DNA of 6,397 nucleotides from Phycisphaeraceae bacterium (GTDB lineage: Bacteria; Planctomycetota; Phycisphaerae; Phycisphaerales; Phycisphaeraceae): the NCBI GenBank assembly GCA_007119405.1, contig SKPT01000312.1:1-6397 (forward strand). Reading direction: 5' to 3'. Each line of letters starts with the position of its first letter. Position 1 is the stretch's first letter. Shown piece by piece: positions 6,086-6,397 of this stretch. A program made the translations under genes and the position numbers. The notes under the pieces were generated by a model that was not told where the DNA came from, ran no database searches, and saw only the letters and a program-made list of their open reading frames with translations.

Positions 6086-6089
6086 CGGC
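6062..6089 (+). repeat. Imperfect 12-bp direct repeat at the pseudogene break
   Basis: GGCGCCATCGGC (6062-6073) and GGCGCAATCGGC (6078-6089) differ at one position and are offset by 16 nt. The offset is not a multiple of three, and the pair lies exactly where the secreted protein stops being recognisable. It may mark a rearrangement or slippage point, or be chance in GC-rich DNA. Confidence 0.4.
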
Positions 6090-6397
6090 GAGGCCGTGGC
6101 GTACGCGGCGGACGGCCACCGAGGCGCAGCGGGCACACCTCGATCGCCTGCTGCTGTCAGTTGCCCCCGGACGCCGGGTCACGAAAAAGGCCGGCCACGC
6201 TGGCTCGTGTGCCCTGGGGGAAGGTGGCACGAGGAAGGTGGTCGGCCAAGGGCGGAGGCGTCCGTATTTCTCGCCACTCCTGCCGGGAACGTGGCCCGGC
6301 TGCGTTCGCCTCCGGCAACGAAGCCCATCGTAGGACAGGCCGGCGCCGCCGCCAAGGGTTTTTGACCGCGGCGCAGTGAAATTTTCCTCACCGTCGG
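6086..6397. other. Unidentified right-end region, no supportable gene
   Basis: About 310 nt follow the break in the secreted-protein gene. Open frames on both strands are Arg/Pro/Gly-rich, lack recognisable motifs and have no convincing start signals. A 70-codon minus-strand frame (6179-6391) begins with a GTG at the very edge, so its upstream region cannot be judged. A G/C-rich stretch followed by five Ts (6346-6363) and a small AT-rich patch (6377-6386) are present, but I see no clear terminator stem. It is probably noncoding or the residue of a rearrangement. Confidence 0.45.

Noticed and set aside
5012..6136. A 374-codon minus-strand frame across the SDR end and the secreted pseudogene
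   Set aside because: It is antisense to two recognisable coding stretches and has low-complexity composition.
6179..6391. A 70-codon minus-strand frame at the right edge
   Set aside because: It has no motif, a GTG start at the window edge with no visible upstream signal, and a composition like the other shadow frames.

Overview
This is a GC-rich bacterial chromosomal fragment, probably from a planctomycete-like (possibly Phycisphaerae-type) or metagenome-derived genome. That assignment is an inference. It rests on the base composition, on secreted polysaccharide-related proteins of a type I associate with Planctomycetes, and on a small CTCCCTCAAGGGAG-type intergenic hairpin. I see no rRNA, tRNA, CRISPR array or complete insertion sequence.

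Layout: (1) Bases 1-2433, minus strand, hold the 5' 811 codons of a large SWIM-zinc-finger SNF2-family helicase/ATPase. It runs off the left edge with no stop codon, so its C terminus is outside the window. (2) Bases 2434-2909 are intergenic with several inverted repeats, including a perfect 10-bp stem just upstream of the helicase ribosome binding site. (3) Bases 2910-3350, minus strand, are a remnant of a glycoside-hydrolase-like TIM-barrel protein, cut off by a TAG after the first part of the barrel. Recognisable residues continue briefly past that stop. (4) Bases 3351-3505 are a divergent spacer with a sigma70-like promoter placed so close to the next ATG that the transcript may be leaderless. 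(5) Bases 3506-5464, plus strand, form a two-gene operon: a medium-chain (MDR) dehydrogenase lacking the usual zinc-ligand motifs, then an NAD(P)-dependent extended SDR epimerase/dehydratase. (6) Bases 5550-6085, plus strand, are a secreted protein gene broken by a frameshift exactly after its signal peptide, and broken again where its recognisable sequence stops. (7) Bases 6086-6397 contain nothing I can identify.

How the genes fit together: the MDR and SDR genes are close, co-directional and intact. Together they suggest stepwise redox or epimerisation of a sugar-like or polyol-like substrate, although the substrate cannot be read from sequence. The two flanking secreted, carbohydrate-related genes are both degraded, as if a small carbohydrate locus is decaying or the assembly contains errors. 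The SNF2 helicase is probably functionally unrelated. I do not see a convincing new multi-gene system. The most useful observations are the two broken secreted genes, the leaderless promoter architecture, the zinc-less MDR paired with an SDR, the Val-Ala-Gly repeat inside the SDR and the helicase leader hairpin.
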